Positions 61,947 to 64,000 of a stretch of 64,000 nucleotides of DNA are shown piece by piece. Both the position numbers and the translations under genes were made by a program. How positions within the stretch are numbered: the first letter of the stretch is position 1; each line of letters opens with the position of its first letter. Below the pieces are notes generated by a model that did not search any database, had not been told where the DNA came from, and worked only from the letters and a program-made list of their open reading frames with translations. This DNA is from an uncultured Flavobacteriales bacterium (GTDB lineage: Bacteria; Bacteroidota; Bacteroidia; CAIKAF01), in NCBI GenBank assembly GCA_903825395.1, contig CAIKAF010000020.1:62001-126000 (forward strand), in the 5' to 3' direction.

Positions 61947-62807
61947 ATGTTAAACACCTCCGAATTCGATATCAAAAAGGACCCGATTCTTCAGCTGCTC
62001 GCCATTCAGCTAATGCTCTTTCTGGCCTTTCAAATGCTGGCATTCATTGGTCTTCTCTGGAAAGGGCCAGAAGGTCTGCTCATTAAAACCGAGGTGGTTC
62101 AATGGTTCGCTCTACCGTACAATGCATCTAGCCTGATTTGGAAACCCTGGACAATCGTTACTTCCATTCTGGCGCATGAAGGATTTTTTCACTTTCTGTT
62201 CAATGGCCTATTTCTTTTTTTCATTGGCAGAATGTACCTGATGCTGGTTGATTCCATCAGTATTTTCCCTTTGTTTTTTGCTGCAGGATTGGGTGGAAAT
62301 ATTCTAAGCTGGACGCTGATGCAAAGTCCAGGCATGCAATCGTATATGGGAACTGGGATGTTGCTGGGCAGCAGTGGCGCCTTGCTCGGACTCATGGTGG
62401 CCTTGGCCCGAATTCAACCCGAACTGCCCATTCGACTTTTTCTGTTCGGACAAGTTAAACTGAAATTCGTAGCTCTGGCCTATTTGGTTCTCAATATTTT
62501 GATGCTGGGTTCCGCCTCAAATCTGGGTGGTACTCTTGCTCACCTCGGCGGAGCTGCCGTTGGATTATGGTACGGCTGGAAACGGAGTCAAGGGACCGAC
62601 CCTTTTCGTGTCTTCTACCGAAAAAGAGCGGAATCTCATTTGCAAGTATCTTTCCGTAAGCCCATTTCTGATGAAGCTTTTCTAAGCCAAAAGCAAAAAC
62701 AACAAGCTACACTCGATGAATTGCTGGAAAAAGTGCACCGGAAAGGCTTGTCCAGCTTAAGTAAAAGCGAACGAAAACTGCTCGACGAGTATTCAAAAAA
62801 CAGCTGA
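61947..62807 (+). CDS. Rhomboid family protease with cytosolic tail
   Basis: A 286-residue rhomboid. HEGFFHFLFNGLFLFFIG matches helix 2; the catalytic serine is Ser143 in GSSGALLG and the histidine is His199 in LAHLGGAAVG. A C-terminal soluble tail of about 75 charged residues (about 212-286, ending KSERKLLDEYSKN) is absent from the neighbouring rhomboid. Some Bacteroidota annotations call the tail DUF6576; I name it only as similar. Confidence 0.88.
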   Translation: MLNTSEFDIKKDPILQLLAIQLMLFLAFQMLAFIGLLWKGPEGLLIKTEVVQWFALPYNASSLIWKPWTIVTSILAHEGFFHFLFNGLFLFFIGRMYLMLVDSISIFPLFFAAGLGGNILSWTLMQSPGMQSYMGTGMLLGSSGALLGLMVALARIQPELPIRLFLFGQVKLKFVALAYLVLNILMLGSASNLGGTLAHLGGAAVGLWYGWKRSQGTDPFRVFYRKRAESHLQVSFRKPISDEAFLSQKQKQQATLDELLEKVHRKGLSSLSKSERKLLDEYSKNS

Positions 62808-62818
62808 AATAAAAAGGA

Positions 62819-62826
62819 TATCTTTG
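62819..62826 (+). promoter_or_regulatory. -7 box TATCTTTG of bioB
   Basis: Perfect TAnnTTTG, ending 4 nt before the bioB ATG. Predicts leaderless transcription of bioB-bioF. No BirA-type palindrome was recognised. Confidence 0.55.
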
Positions 62827-62830
62827 AACT

Positions 62831-63853
62831 ATGAATGAAAGTATGAAATCTGGAATTCGACATTCGAATCCCATCAGAAATACCTGGACCCGAGATGAAA
62901 TTTCGGCCCTGTACAATAAACCCTTAATGGATTTGATTTTTGAGGCAGCTTTGGTACATCGGGCTTGGCATGACGGTTCTGAAGTGCAAATGAGTACATT
63001 GCTCAGCGTAAAAACCGGAGGTTGCCCTGAAGATTGCTCCTACTGCCCTCAGGCGGCTCGATATCAAACAGATGTAAAGGGCACTCCCTTGGTTAATGTG
63101 ACTGAAATTGTAAGTTCTGCCATGGAAGCCAAAGAGGCCGGAAGCAGCCGGTTTTGTATGGGGGCCGCTTGGCGTGAAGTGAAAGACAATGTCCACTTTG
63201 ATCGAATTGTAGATGCAGTTAAGCAAGTCAATGCCCTGGGAATGGAGGTGTGCTGCACCTTGGGAATGCTCACCAAAGACCAAGCCGACCGCCTTAAGGA
63301 GGCCGGTTTACACTCCTACAACCACAACCTAGATACCTCGCCCGAATTCTACGATAAGGTCATCGGAACCCGAACTTACCAAGATCGCCTGAATACGCTC
63401 GACCACGTTCGTGAAGCAGGTTTAAATGTGTGCTGTGGTGGCATCGTTGGAATGGGGGAAGAGTCTAAAGATAGGGTAGGGCTGTTGCACACCTTGGCCA
63501 CGCTTCCCCAGCATCCTGAATCCGTTCCCATCAATACCCTGGTCGCAGTCAAAGGAACCCCGCTTCAAAACCAAGAAAAGCTTCCTTTTTGGGAAATGCT
63601 TCGCACCATCGCGGTGGCACGCTTGGTCATGCCCGGAAGTATGGTTCGCCTTTCCGCAGGAAGAACCGATTTATCTGTGGCCGAACAGGCCCTATGTTTT
63701 ATGGCAGGAGCAAATTCGATTTTTACCGGCGATAAGTTGCTGACCACACCCAATCCAGAGTTTCAATCGGATGCAGCTATGTTTGCTCTGCTCGGCCTTA
63801 CGCCCCGACCTGCTCATAAACCTCAACCCCATTTAGACCAGGTTCCCGCCTAA
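62831..63853 (+). CDS. bioB: Biotin synthase
   Basis: A 340-residue radical SAM enzyme that inserts sulfur into dethiobiotin. The motif CPEDCSYC gives Cys65, Cys69 and Cys72, preceded by LLSVKTGG and followed by PQAARYQT. The region YNHNLDTSPEFYDKVI and the Arg in RLSAGR (2Fe-2S ligand) are present. The stop overlaps the next start (TAATG). Confidence 0.96.
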   Translation: MNESMKSGIRHSNPIRNTWTRDEISALYNKPLMDLIFEAALVHRAWHDGSEVQMSTLLSVKTGGCPEDCSYCPQAARYQTDVKGTPLVNVTEIVSSAMEAKEAGSSRFCMGAAWREVKDNVHFDRIVDAVKQVNALGMEVCCTLGMLTKDQADRLKEAGLHSYNHNLDTSPEFYDKVIGTRTYQDRLNTLDHVREAGLNVCCGGIVGMGEESKDRVGLLHTLATLPQHPESVPINTLVAVKGTPLQNQEKLPFWEMLRTIAVARLVMPGSMVRLSAGRTDLSVAEQALCFMAGANSIFTGDKLLTTPNPEFQSDAAMFALLGLTPRPAHKPQPHLDQVPA

Positions 63854-64000
63854 TGAATCTATCCGATTTAACCCTTCGGATTCAATCGGCACAACAGGAC
63901 GGCAGGTTTAAGGTCCTGCCAAATTCATGGCAAGGACCCGATTTTCAGTCCAATGATGTTTTGGGTTTAGCCCGGAATTCGGCCCTGAAAACACATCTGC
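63853..64000 (+). CDS. bioF: 8-amino-7-oxononanoate synthase, N-terminal part
   Basis: The first 49 codons of a gene cut by the window end. DFQSNDVLGLARNSAL matches the D-F-x-S-N-D-Y-L-G-L-A block near the N-terminus of BioF and related PLP alpha-oxoamine synthases. Its position directly after bioB supports BioF over the glycine C-acetyltransferase paralog. It would make the biotin precursor KAPA from pimeloyl thioester and alanine. Confidence 0.85.
   Translation, partial: MNLSDLTLRIQSAQQDGRFKVLPNSWQGPDFQSNDVLGLARNSALKTHL

Overview
The window looks like chromosomal DNA from a member of the Bacteroidota, probably Flavobacteriales or a close relative; the genus cannot be fixed from the sequence. 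The signs are: a type IX secretion C-terminal sorting domain (23180-25645), DUF1599, DUF2520, DUF4295, DUF4625, DUF5683 and WbqC family proteins, the bacillithiol enzyme BshC, a signal peptidase I with a large insertion, the orders rpmG-DUF4295-ftsY-rimO and parA-parB-DUF5683-dapB, and promoters of the Bacteroidota type (TTTG, about 20 nt, TAnnTTTG). Base composition is even, at roughly 45-48% GC by eye. I see no rRNA, insertion sequence, prophage, integron or CRISPR array. Nearly all of the window is densely packed housekeeping sequence with many 1-4 nt start/stop overlaps.

Layout. 0.1-4.6 kb (+): START-like protein, LptF/LptG-type permease, glycosyltransferase, rhomboid protease, class IV aminotransferase. 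4.8-7.2 kb (-): clpS, short NfeD, flotillin floA, NUDIX hydrolase. 7.2-9.4 kb: DUF2892, a secreted unknown and DUF1599 (-), divergent from folP (+). 9.6-15.9 kb: a lipoprotein (+) converging on adenine deaminase, then surE, a small membrane protein and lpxB (-). 16.0-21.5 kb (-): complete RND tripartite efflux operon. 21.7-23.0 kb (-): MFS transporter. 23.2-33.4 kb (+): secreted Asp-box protein, alpha/beta hydrolase, mtaB, lgt, inositol monophosphatase, NfeD-type protease, lepB, WbqC. 33.4-36.6 kb (+): TonB receptor plus DUF4625 lipoprotein behind a palindromic operator candidate. 36.8-46.8 kb (-): dgt and rsmE; aldehyde dehydrogenase; ccmE, ccmF and DUF2520; M1 peptidase and OmpH/Skp. 46.9-53.6 kb (+): aldo/keto reductase, an unknown membrane protein, rpmG, DUF4295, ftsY, rimO, bshC. 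53.8-55.7 kb (-): tRNA-Leu(GAG), PiT-like transporter, DoxX-like protein. 55.8-64.0 kb (+): parA, parB, DUF5683, dapB, a small membrane protein, mutL, two rhomboids, bioB and the start of bioF.

The main unexplained structure is a family of five intergenic elements of about 145-155 bp (4631-4785, 21565-21716, 36668-36816, 38946-39089, 53616-53758). Each folds on paper into one long hairpin. The arms differ between copies but stay complementary within each copy. The apex is a conserved 10-nt loop (TCCT, three variable bases, GTC) closed by AGC/GCT in some copies and GGC/GCC in others. All five lie 7-44 nt after a stop codon and in the same orientation as the gene they follow. This looks like a structured 3'-UTR RNA or a small mobile or repetitive element that settles behind stop codons.

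A second pattern is that about ten genes have the -7 box TAnnTTTG ending only 2-6 nt before the start codon, which predicts leaderless mRNAs.
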